In this document: piece by piece, positions 38,028 to 51,000 of the stretch | How the letters are laid out: every line of letters starts with the position of its first letter | Position numbering within the stretch: the stretch's first letter is position 1 | Assembly (NCBI GenBank): GCA_028829895.1 | Contig: CM054183.1 | Location: 69,811,071 to 69,875,070, forward strand | DNA length: 64,000 nt | Direction of reading: 5' to 3' | From: Sinotaia quadrata | Lineage: Eukaryota; Mollusca; Gastropoda; Architaenioglossa; Viviparidae | Position numbers and translations under genes: made by a program | Notes under the pieces: model-generated | What the model saw: the letters and a program-made list of their open reading frames with translations, nothing else | What the model was told of the DNA's origin: nothing | Database searches by the model: none

Positions 38028-41000
38028 GAACTCCTTGATAACTTTAATTCGGATATAATGTGGTTGTGGCATAAGCTCTCAAAATTTTGTATATTCATTC
38101 GTACATGAAAGTTTTTTTCAAAGTATGTGAAAAAGAGTATAAAAACTATTTAACTTCATTTTGGGGGTGCGATCATATATGAATTTGAATATACATGTAA
38201 TACAATTGTGGTGAAATTTGATTTTTCATGTATGTGTATTTTTCTCGTACCAGGAAAAAATATTTTTTTTAAGCGCATGTATATATTAGATGTTGAATTC
38301 AGACATAATGATCTTGACAAAATTATTGAATATTTTTAATCTGTATGCAATTTTTCAATGGAATTACATGCATTATGGATGAACTGCATGGCTTGACGGC
38401 ACTGTACGGTGTTGATACACTATTCATCATTTCATGATATATCATTAGTTGGGTTATTATCAGTCAATGTGTATTATCGTACAAACAAATAAAAATTAGT
38501 AAAACTGTTTAGTAATAACCTATAAATATATTATCCTTCCATTATTTTGAATATATCTTAATAATGCATTTCATTTAATATTCGCCAATAATAACCCGAT
38601 CTTTTTACATTAGACATGAATACACATATATGTTCTCGGAAAAAAGTAAAATACATGTAAAATCCCGCATTAACGCGACCCCACTATTAATGTGATTCTA
38701 TTTCATGGTCCCAAATTATTGCAGTGTAGCAAAGTTTCACTGTAATATTATAAATCAGGGGTGCACAAACCATGGCCCGAGACAGGGCTCTGTGCAGCCC
38801 CCATAGGACTGTAGGATGTTACCATTATTTGTGGCCTGCAAGGAGCTCTTAACATTAATCTGAACACAGGAGTAGTGCTGATGTTGAAATATTAGGTCTT
38901 TTCCTGCTGACGTATCCACTCATAAGCCACAGTAGACTTTTTATCCGAAGATATTCTTGGTCTTGGTCTGCTTTCCCTTGCTTGCACCAGTGCTGTGTTG
39001 AGATGAGAGCGCTGTGTATTGGACATGTCCGCTCAGTTTGACTGATCAAAGACATATGTGTTGAAATAGTAGTATCTGCGCATCTCTGATGTATGGCAAC
39101 ATCAAATAGCATCATATATCTCAACCTGTCAGCAGGCAGTGGACCAAAGTCCAGTCTGGGGATGGGTGATGCAGGGAAGGAAGGTGCAGTCAATGTGTGT
39201 GAGTGTGTGGCTGCGGATGTCTGGTTGGAATGTATTGAATGAATCACACAGTTTCGTGTGAAGTGAAGTTGTTTTTGAACTATTGCCCTTTGTAAATATG
39301 TCAAAACCTGTGCATAAGAAGCATAAAACTGAAGACGAAAATCATCAGTTTAAAGAAGAGTGGATGGCTAAATAGTTTATGCGGCATTTTAATAGAGCAG
39401 CCATTTGCTTGATTTGTTGTGAGTCTGTTACTGTGATGAAGGACTTCAACTGTAAGCGGCATAATGAAATGAAGCACGCTGCGACTTTCGATGACTTAAA
39501 AGGCGCTGCGAGAAACAACAAAATTGAGCAGCTTAAAAAAGGTCTGTCAGCACAGCAAAATTTTTTCACAAAAAAGTCTGAAGAAAACAAATAATTTGCT
39601 CATGCAAGTTGCAAAGTAGCACATATTGTTGCCAAATTGTCACAGCCATTTACTGACGGTGACTTCGTCAAAGACTGCATCCAAGCTGTTTGCACAGAAA
39701 TACATCCTGAAAAGGCGGACCTTTTCAACAAAGTCCCACTCTCACGGATGACCATTCAGCGCAGAGTCGAAGACTTAGCAACAGATGTTTGTGAACAGTT
39801 GCATGAAAGACTTGCTAACTGTAAATACTTTTCAGTTGTGTGAAAGACTTGCTAACTGTAAGTACTTTTCAGTGCATGAAGGACTTGCTAACTGTAAGTA
39901 CTTTTCAGTTGAGTGAAAGACTTGCTAACTGTAAGTACTTTTCAGTTGAGTGAAAGACTTGCTAACTGTAAGTACTTTTCAGTTTTGCAAACCCAGAATA
40001 AACTTCACTGTGATTATGGGGTTTTTATGGATTTGGTTTTTTTTGTCTTATCTGGCTTTTGTTAATAATCTTTTAATGAACAATACTATTTTTGTGGTAT
40101 TAAATTTAAAGTCTTTATTTTAACATTCTTAAGAACTGTCACTAGTGTCAGTCCATGAGGTAATGTGTATGGTAGACTTGAGAATTAAGTATGGACAAAT
40201 AGATTAACCATTTAAACAAAATATCTTACAGACTATACATTTTATTAGTTGTATTTTAAACAGAATATCATGACTACAATTTAAGCATATCTTATAGATT
40301 ATGCTTTTAATTAGCAGATAGCAGTTACCTTTGAAATGATGTTTTTAGGATTTTTCTTTCTCCTTCTTTAGAGCCCCAGTACTTCTAGGCCTTGCAGTGG
40401 GTGTGTTCTTGGGTGAAGTGAAGGGTCTAGCTTCTAGCATTGTGTGGTGGCTACTTGGAGTGATCTCCATTGTTGTTCTTTATTGTCTTCCCACATGGCA
40501 AGGCTATGCAGGTGAAAAAGTAACAGACTCCACTTTTTATTAAATTATATTCACATGATCACTGCATTAGTGCATATATCCATCTGTTGATTTTTTCACT
40601 GTAAAAGTGTAAATATTGTATGCAATTATTATTAATATTGACATAGTATTCAATACAGTAGTTTTAATATTAATATAGTATTATATATAGTAGTTTAATT
40701 ATTTCTATTTATATAGTATTATATGCAGTAGACTTATTACTATTGATATATGCATTAGCTTTATTATTAAGATTTATATAGTATTGTAAACTGGATTTTT
40801 TTATTATATATAAAATATTGCAGGCAGTAGTTGTATTTTATATGATTTTGTCTCTAAAAGCAAGATTATTTTTTAATTATTTTCTCTAGAAGCATGATTA
40901 TTTTTTAATTATTTTCTCTAGAAGCATGGTTATTTTCTGTTATTTTGATTCTAGAACAATAATATTTTTGTTGATGATCTCTTGAAGCTTGATTGCTATG

Positions 41001-44000
41001 TAGAAGCTTGAGTGTACTGTGTTTCCATGTAGATATATTAATTTATCTTATAAAGACTAAATGGACAAATAGTTTTTAATTTAGAGGCATGGCTGTATTG
41101 TACATTCATGTGTTGTTTTATCACACCAAAGCTAATGAAATATGAAATAAATAATGACTCCTTCATTAAGTGTGTATACTTACAATTTGGCTAGAGTTTA
41201 GTACTATTAAAAGAAAGAAAGAAAAAACTATGAAAAAGAAATAAACAGAATGTATCCATATTTATGAAGCCACATTCTTGATCTCAATATTTTAATATGA
41301 CAAACAAAATAGAAATTATTCCTGACACTACCCAGGACGTATGGTGTATAGTTAGAAAAGTGCATCTCATTGCATAAAGTTGAAAGGACATAAAATGCCA
41401 TCCTTTAAATAAATAGAAATTAAAAAAGGTATTGGAAGTTTACTCAACCTTCACTTGCTTAACAAATGTTGATTGATATCTCTTTTGTCAATTACAACAT
41501 TTTTTTCTTTTTTATCAAGGTATTTTATATTTAAATTGTTTAGAATATTTTAGCAGCAAAGAAAAAAATATATAGTACTAATGATATTACCTTATGCTTG
41601 CTAAGATAATGGATATATCAACTAACCATGAAAATGATTAACTCTTTAAGAAAATCTGAATATTTTTTTTCAAAAGAAGTTGGATGACTTTAAAAAGTTA
41701 TCTGAAAAGTCTGATTCCTCTGATGATGAGTTTTTTGTGCCATTGCAGTGAACACATTGATGGTGATTTTTATTTTTTATTTTCTGACTGTGACACGTCA
41801 TCTAGGCATGGCAAAATACAGAGAAATGACTACTAAGCAGTGTGCCAAGAGCAAATTATCATAAACATTGTGCTATAAGCAAATAACATATAAATGTGTA
41901 CTGTGATAATTATAAACAATGTGCCAGAAGCAAGTAACATATAAATGTATACTGTGATAATTATAAACAATGTGCCAGAAGCAAGTAACATATAAATGTG
42001 TACTGTGATAATTATAAACAATGTGCCAGAAGCAAGTAACATATAAATGTGTACTGTGATAATTATTTAAAAGAAAGTTCTAGATAAAGTGACCTATTTC
42101 GGTGACAAATCCCCATGAAAATGCTGACAATTTAGTTGTAGACCTAAATCCCTTTGAAAGTGTGATGGAAGAGTTAAATGGATAATGACCTTGTTTACTA
42201 TATGCATCACATTTCAATTCTCTTGCAATTTTTGAAACCCTTAGCAAGGGTGGAAGGGGATGGAATCATTACAATTAAGTTAGAATACAGTGGAATTGTG
42301 TCGTATACCTATTCAACATATGTGAATCAATTTGTATGTGCTCACATGTCCTTAGTGGGTTTGAGTGTGTTTCTGGTATGTTTGAGTGTGTTTCTGGTGT
42401 GTTCACAATACAAGTACTGAAGTAACATAAGTGTAACATGGTTCCGAAATACAAGCCAACTACTTCATCCGGTGCACAACCCTTGAAGCACTGATTTGCT
42501 TCAGTGCTACAAGACTTTTTTATCCACAAAAATCCCATGAAAACTTAAGATTAATTCTCGATATAAGTGATTTTAGGCTTATGAGCCATCTTTAGAATGT
42601 AATCCTTGTGTAAGGTGTGATTCCATGGTACAGAACTCTGGACACAAGTCTAATGTTTTAAAGAGGGTAAAAGAAAAATAAACTGCAGTGCTGAACAGCA
42701 AATTGTGAGATTGCCCTATTATACCACATATGGAATGGGTTAATGTTGACCTAAAAGATAAATGGTCAGTCTTTCTGTTTTTGATTTATAACTGATAGAT
42801 GACTTTGAGTGTGTTAGGCCTATAGCAGGATGACCCAGTTCATTGTCCCATGTCATGAACTGTACATTGAGCCCACGCGCTTCTTGAGTGAGAAACTAAT
42901 GCCTACTTCTGCACCACTGCCTGATATCTCCACAGATGCATGCACACACACACACATACATTATATGATGTATGATGTACAGCCATCTTTATATTTTTTA
43001 CAGGTACAAATTAATTGGTATGTAATATTTGAATAAGAATTGTGATTTTATTTATTGAATCCAAATATTAATAGATTTGGTAAATATTTGACTATACTTG
43101 AAATTGTTTTATTATCTATACATTTTGGGGATTTCAGGTGGCCTAATGCTTGCAGTGTACACAATGACTGTATGGCCAGTTGTTGCAAACCAGGTGTCTG
43201 CATGTTCCCCTGCACGCACTTTAGCTCTTGCTAACTTAGTCTACATTGCAGAAGTTTTGTTCTTCGTTTGGACAGTAGCCTACAACTTTGTTCCAGGAGG
43301 GGTTTACACACGGGAACATACTGACTGGCTAATTGCAATAGTTATGATTTTCATCTTGCTGGGAATCAAATCAGGTTTGATATTTATACTAATACTTCTC
43401 TTATTTGGCCAATATATGGTGGTAGAACTTGAAAATCTTAAAAGCACACTTGGATTCAATAAACATTTATAGTATAATTCAGATTTACCCTGCTAAATGA
43501 ATATGACTTATTAAAAATTGAAATGCATAATTAAATTACATAACAGATATAATGCTTTGTAACTGATGTACAGCAAATCTGGTTACTGTTTCTTTCAAAC
43601 TCTATCTTTATCCAGCTGTTTGGATCAATACAATTTGAATATTTCTAAATTTTTATCTTGATTTAGATGTTCTGATCAGTAAAGCAAGTTTGATCTATTC
43701 CTATGTATTGATTTAAGAAACAAAATAAAATCCTAAACAAATCATTGACTGATGCATACCTGCCTACCTTCTGCTTTTAGCGGAAGAATCTCCTGCTCTT
43801 ACCTTGAATCTCTCGCTCTTCCGCTTTCATTTTCTTTTTTTTTTTTCACGATAAGTTATGACAGGACGAAAAACCTGCTTGTCTGTCATCTGCTAATTGC
43901 TCTTCAGCATACGAGTCCTTTTCTAACACTTCCGGAATCTTATTCATTGGTCGTTATTAATTGTAGTTGACAAAACACAATTTCGCTCGTGGAATAAACA

Positions 44001-47000
44001 TTTTCTTTAAATATTTTTTTATGTTTAGAAGTCAGAGCTTAGTGGGATAAGCAAATTCAGTTCATAATGTTTTTACTGCCCGTTCGACCGATAGACAAAG
44101 TTCACTTTTTCAAAATGGCGGCCACGTAGCAATAGTACATGCACAACGCCATGCCATTTTGACAATTACGAAATATTTACTTTAATAAATAATATTCAGC
44201 TTACATGTAAGACAATCTATGCAATATTCTTCAGAAATTATCTGTCTGAATCAAGCTACTTTGATGAATTATATTGCAATGCTAGGAAAAAGATTGGCAT
44301 TTTCAATAACGGTAGGCCTATGTTTGAAACCGCATAAAGGTTCAAATAATCATTTTTCTGAAATCCCTTTGTCATTATTCTAATATAATATGTAAGGCTT
44401 CAAAATGTATTTTTTTAAAAAGTAGCATAAGTTTTAAAACAAAAAGTCATCAGCGATAAAGAATTAATCCTGAGACAAATTTGTACAGTAGATAATAAAA
44501 AATTAAACATATATTTTTTAAAATCCATTTATGAAATATTTAATGAATTCGGTAAAAGTGAAAATCATGATGCAGTATAAAATACTTTGCATTGACTGAC
44601 ATCACTGGAGTATAAAATATTTTGCATTGACTGACATCACTTTTGCATTTGAACAGATCATCATGAATCAGATTGGTTTGCATCTGTAATTTTCTTGGGG
44701 TTCTTTTTCAGGTGGAAAAATACCCCATGATTTTACCGCCTTTGCCGGGAATATACAGGGAATAAAGATGCCTTCTGGGCTTCACAAAGCAAGTATGTGA
44801 ATATAATTATATTTCAGGGCATTATTATTTGGGATATATATACACTGATATATTGTACTTTTTTTTATTATTATATCTTTTTCACTCACTGTTTATAGCC
44901 TTCTTCTTTCTTTTTTTATTGTCATTTTTATCTTCCGATTCTCTTTCTCTCTCCTCTCTAACTTCTTGCCTCCCATTCCACGCTCACTCTTAATATGCTT
45001 ATATTCATTCTTTCTTTCTCAGTCCTCTTTATTTTATCCCCTCTCCCCTTACCCTCTCCTTTGTTTTTTCTGTCTTGGCATCTTTGTGATCTCCGCTCAA
45101 AAACTGAGAAATGGAGAGAAAGAGAAAGAGAGCGAATATGTTGATGTTAAGTCACTATCTCTTTTTTTCTGCCTCTCTTTTACCACCCCCACCTTTATTT
45201 TGTAATTCCTATTTCTTATCCCTCTCTCTTTATCTTCTTTTCTTACTCCATCACTCCCTCTGTCTCCTCACTCTTCATCCTCTTTTCTTACTCCATCACT
45301 CTCTCTGTCTCTCCTCCTCATCATGAACTGAATGTAGATTATAGCACTTGTAAATAAAATTTTATTTGTTTGTTCTTCCTCCTCCCTCATTTTTTTTCCT
45401 CTCTAACTTTAAATCAAGTAATTTTATAGACACTCTAGATGTGATTTTAGGCATTGCCTCACTTTTAATTAAATTTAAGATTTAATAGACTATTTAGTAA
45501 GCGACTCTGTACTCAGTATCCCATGCAAAATAAACTTAAGAGTCAGTATAATCATAATTAATCAATACTCCTTCCCAACCCCCAAATGTTTTAGTGACCA
45601 AATTATTTACTCAAGATTATATTTGCCATGTTATTACAAGAAAGTGTTGTAAAACATCTTGTATTTTTTTCATAGTGTTGAAAAACATCTTGTATTTCTT
45701 TCCCAGCGTTGTAAAACATCTTGTATATCTCTGATGGCATTGTAAAACATTTTATGTTTCTTTCACAGCGTTGTAAAACATCTTGTATTTCTCTGATGGC
45801 ATTGTAAAACATCTTGTATTTCTCTGATGTGTTGTAAAACATCTTGTGTTTCTCTGATGTGTTGTAAAACATCTGGAATTTCTCTGATAGTGTTGTTAAA
45901 TATCTTGTATTTCTCTGTTAATGTCATAAAACATCTTGTATTTCTCCAAGCAGCTTTACTTCTGATGGTTGCCTTGGGTTTGATGGGCTCTGGATACAGA
46001 CTTGATTCATACAAACAAATGCAACCAGTTAAGGTACATTTTGCACATTGTTTACATAGATCAACTGTTACATGTAAATGCAGCCATAAAAGTATTGTAT
46101 ATTTTGGTTTTCACAAATACAATCCTCCAAGATAATTTTTCACTTTGATTCTCTCAGACAAATAAAGCCAATGAAAGGTATATTTTTCACTTTGATTCAC
46201 TCAGACAATTGAAGCCAATAAAGGTACATTTATATATTTTGATTCACACATGCAGCTATTAAAGTTACATTCACACAGATAAATACAGCCAGTAAATTAT
46301 TTGTGCACTTTGATTCACACAAGTAAATACAGCCAATCAATGTGGGTTTTTTTGAAAATAGGGTAATTTATATATATATTTAAACAGACAAAAAATCCAG
46401 ACAATAAATATGCTTATTTTTGCAGCCAATAAGGTAATTTATATTTCAGTTCACACAGACTAATGCAGACAAAAATATTTTACAATTTGAATTACACAGA
46501 AAATGCAGACAATTAAGTGCTTCCAACATAGAACTATATATAGTATAAAGAACACCATTTTAAAGAGATTGAAACATTAATCCAATATATGCAACAAAAA
46601 AATATACAGAAATAAATTACTTCATTCAGTAACAAAAAAAATTATTTAAATAATAAATATGAATTATAGATAATTACATAGATTTTAAGTTAGTAAAAAC
46701 AATTATTTGAATAATAAATATCATTTACAGACAATTACAATTTACATAGACTTTATGTCAGTAACAAAAAAAATATTTGAATATTAAATATGAATTCATA
46801 CACAATTACAATAGCCTTCCATTATGATTTATAGATGAGCTTTATATGCACCAGTAGGGTTTCACATTTATTTATTCACCTCACATTGTTATTAACGACT
46901 GTTTTGCCTTCATGAAGTGTTGAACCTAATTTCCAGTTTTTGTGCTCATTGCTGTATTGTATATTTTCATGTTTTCTTGGTTTCTTTTTAATGCTTAAGG

Positions 47001-47985
47001 ATCCTATTGTTTAGTCTTTGACTCACTATAATTTAACAACATTAATAAATGCAGCATTCAATCCAAAACCTTTATAGATGTACCAAGAATATATCAGCAC
47101 TTGTTTTTGTCTTTGAAATTTATAAAGTGTTTTGGAATATAATGTTGCTTTAGTTTCTCATTTAATGCCCTAACTATCTCTATAAAACTAACAAAATTAT
47201 ATACCTATGGAGGTTAAGAACTGCATAATACTTCACAGTACTCATCTCATTATGATGGGTTGGGGTTCCACTTACAGATACAGATTAAAAACTGCATAAT
47301 ACTACACAATACTCAACTCATTATGATGGGTTGGGATACCACATAAAGCTACAGATTAATAACTGAATACTCATCTCACCTATAAATTTGGTGGGTTAAA
47401 TATGTAAATATTTAGATTCATGACAACATAAATTTACACAGAAGTATTAATGTAATGATGATGTGTTGGGATATTATTTACAGATCTGGTTAATGACAGC
47501 ACAGAGTTACTTGGTGGTCAGCTAATTATGATGTGTTGGGATATTATTTACAGATCTGTTTTAATGACAGCATAGAGTTACTTTAGGGTCAGCTAATTAT
47601 GATGGATTGGGATATTATTTACAGATCTGTTTTAATGACAGCATAGAGTTACTTTAGGGTCAGCTAATTATGATGTGTTGGGATATTATTTACAGATCTG
47701 TTTTAATGACAGCATAGAGTTACTTTAGGGTCAGCTAATTATGATGGATTGGGATATTATTTACAGATCTAGTTAATGACTCAATAAAGTTACAGGACAT
47801 TCAGCTGATTATGATGAGTAGGGGTGCCAGTAGGAAATGCAGCCAGTAGTAATCAATTTTTAAAGACAATGATTCTGATTTTATCAAGATATAAAAACCC
47901 CAACAAAATCAAACAAACATATATGTACAAAGATTGACATACTACCATAGATAAATAAAATCAACAAAAGTCAGCCCACAGTATT

Positions 47986-48047
<62 letters not shown>

Positions 48048-51000
48048 ATTTTAGTATTTTGATAGCTTGTATTAGTAAGTCAGCCCACAGTGCTTTACAG
48101 CTATAAACTGTATTAGTTTATATTTTTTGTATTTTTAAGTTTCATCACACACTATTCTACAGCTATTCATTGCTATATTTTATGCAATTTTAAGGCCAAC
48201 CCAAGTGTTTTTTAAACTATAGTTTAATTTGTTTTTAAGGCCAACTCATGAGAGTTTATACTATATATATTGTTATAGTTTGTGTTATTTGTCTATTTTT
48301 ATGACCCACCCACTCCCTACAGTTTATACTGTATATAGTGTTATAGTTTATGGTTTGTGTTATTTGTTTGTTTTTAAAACCATCCCACTGTAATTTATAC
48401 TATATATTGTTATAGTTTGTGTTATTTGTCTATTTTTAAGGTCAACCCACACGAGTTTACAGCTATGATTTGGACATATCACTTTGGCTATGACAACAAG
48501 GGTTGGCCTAGCCTGGAAAGGACAGCAGTTTTGATTAACAATACTGGTATGTGTAGAAAATGTCATTAATTAGCTCATCACTATGTATTAGTATTACCTG
48601 TACGTGCAGAAAACGTCTATTAATTAATTTTTCACCAAATATTAATATCACTGGTATATTTAGAAACTTTCATTAATTAGTCTATACATATGATATATGT
48701 AGAAAACATCTTTTAAATAATTTTTCACCATTATTAATATCACTGGTATATTTAGAAACTTTCATTAATTAGTCTATACATATGATATATGTAGAAAACG
48801 TCTTTAATTTTAGTTCATAAATATATATTAATAACACACTGGTATGCTAGAAAATATTAATTAGTTCATAAATGTGAATTAATGACACTGGTTTTATAGA
48901 AAAGTCTTAAACTTAAAACAATAATCTGTTTGCTCATTCATTTATAAATATGCCACTCTAGAGAATTATTATAGCTAAGTGATGCAGTATAGCAGCATTG
49001 GTCTGGCATAATTGTAGTTTTTGGTGTCCGTCAGCTGTCTTGTCTTTTAATAGATACATATTGTGCTTTACAATAGCTTACTCTCTTCACTCGGATCAGA
49101 CTGGTGATTTATTAGCAAAAAGATGTTAAAGTTTAGAGTTCAAAATGATTCCCAGTTAATTATATAACTAATGTTAATATCTGGTAATAAATTGTATAAT
49201 TCAAATTACATGAAGGTAGTAAACTGTATGCATAATGTAACCTAATTCATAATTCTGCAGTTTCAAATGAACACATACTTTAGTGAAATGGATCTGCAGC
49301 ACTCACATAAATTTATAATAGTATCTAGGACTTCTTTGTATTCATATTTTCACTTTTGTCAAGATGTTTTGTCAGCAGAATAATTTTGGGGAAATCTCCT
49401 TTTGTATAGAGGCATTCAGGTCATTGGCATGATCAGGTAGAACAAAGTGACATTAAGATCTGAACTTTATGCTGAGGAAACCCATGTAAAGCTTTTTATC
49501 CCCAGTCTTCTTTGCCACAGAGTGAACAGTGAGACCTGTCTCAAGGAAATAACAGTTTTTTTGCACATTTGATTCTTTGTAGACTCCATAAACTATGTCG
49601 AGCTGTTCACAGCTCCCATGCATATAAATCTTCAACGATCACTTGTTATATAACCAGAGAGTTCTTTTTCAGCTTGTGTCTTCAAATGGCATATGTATGC
49701 TTTCTTGAAACAATATTATGTTTCTTTAAAATCCCATAAATTTGAAGAAAGAATGTTGTTTTTAACTACTAGAGAGAGAGAGAGAGTTCCTGATGGCACA
49801 TCGATTTGTTGATTACTGTGTTCAGTTGCTGTATGATTACTGTGTTGAGTTGCTGTGTGATATGCATACAGTTGCTTTATAATCACTGCATTCATTTGTG
49901 TGATTACTGTGTTCAGTTGCTGTGTGATTACTCTGTTCAGGTGCTGATGTGATTACTTTATTGGAAAGTGATGCGTCCAAGCCATTCCTGGGCAATAATG
50001 ATCTAGGAATGTGGCTTGGTGAACGTCTTGGGGTTTATGTGGATTTTGGACCTGCTACTAAAGATCATACTTGGGGGTAAGACCTACTTAGCTTTACTTT
50101 AAAAAATTATATTAATAAATAAGTATAAAAATTATATAATTTAAATTTACATTTGTATTATTAACTTAAATTATTAAGCTGGAAAGACAATTTCAAACTG
50201 TGGAAACAAATTATACCTTTATGTAAAAAATGCAGATTAAGAATGAAATTAAACTAGTCTACTGAGCCTACTGTTCAAGTTACTATATAAAATGTTGTGG
50301 CGCTATAATACGTTCTACCTCTATTATGATTATTATTAAGAATACCTTATCATTAATATTATTAATAATGCATAAATCACTTATCAGTGGTTAAATCTTA
50401 ATTCCACATTTGTAATTACCACTATAAGTAAACGTACTATCAACACATAATTTATCTGTTCACGGGTGGAACTTCCTACTTAAAGAGTAATGTAATTTAT
50501 CAATTTACTAACATTCATCCAATCATTGACTCCACCCACTGACTACTCCAGACATGTATCATTTAACATGTGTAAGAAGGAATTAACAAAAATAAAGGTT
50601 TATTATAAAAAATAACCTTATCATAAATAGATAAATAGATACAAATAAGTTTTGAAACAGTCAGGTATTTATATATAGTTTTTTTTTTAAGAGATAAATG
50701 ACTGAGTTCATGACCTGTCCTGTTGGGTCACCATATGTCGCGTCATAGAGAAACACCTGTGTTATGGACTGTCCATATATCGATAAGACACCAGAGTTCA
50801 TTTTCACTTCTTGTATGCAATTTGCACTGAGTACTCTTGAATTTGCTGGCATTAAAACCGACAATTGTTAGGTGCCTCCCCATTCACCACCATTGGGATT
50901 TCCTTGGTAGATATTAGCCCGACAAGACATGTGTCGATCACAGGAAAACGACAAGATGAAGGAGACAACAAAAGGAAAGAAGGAAAAAAAAAAGGAAGGT

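Larger units (their letters stand above)
36555..40371 (+). other. CWH43 intron 4
   Basis: 3.8 kb holding a 29-bp tandem repeat (37440..37740), a (TA)n run and a truncated hAT with a repeat tail (38756..39985). Confidence 0.8.

Noticed and set aside
45603..46014. Minus-strand frames with repeated MFYNTSEK / IREIQDVLQ words
   Set aside because: Shadow of the acceptor-type repeat before CWH43 exon 8.
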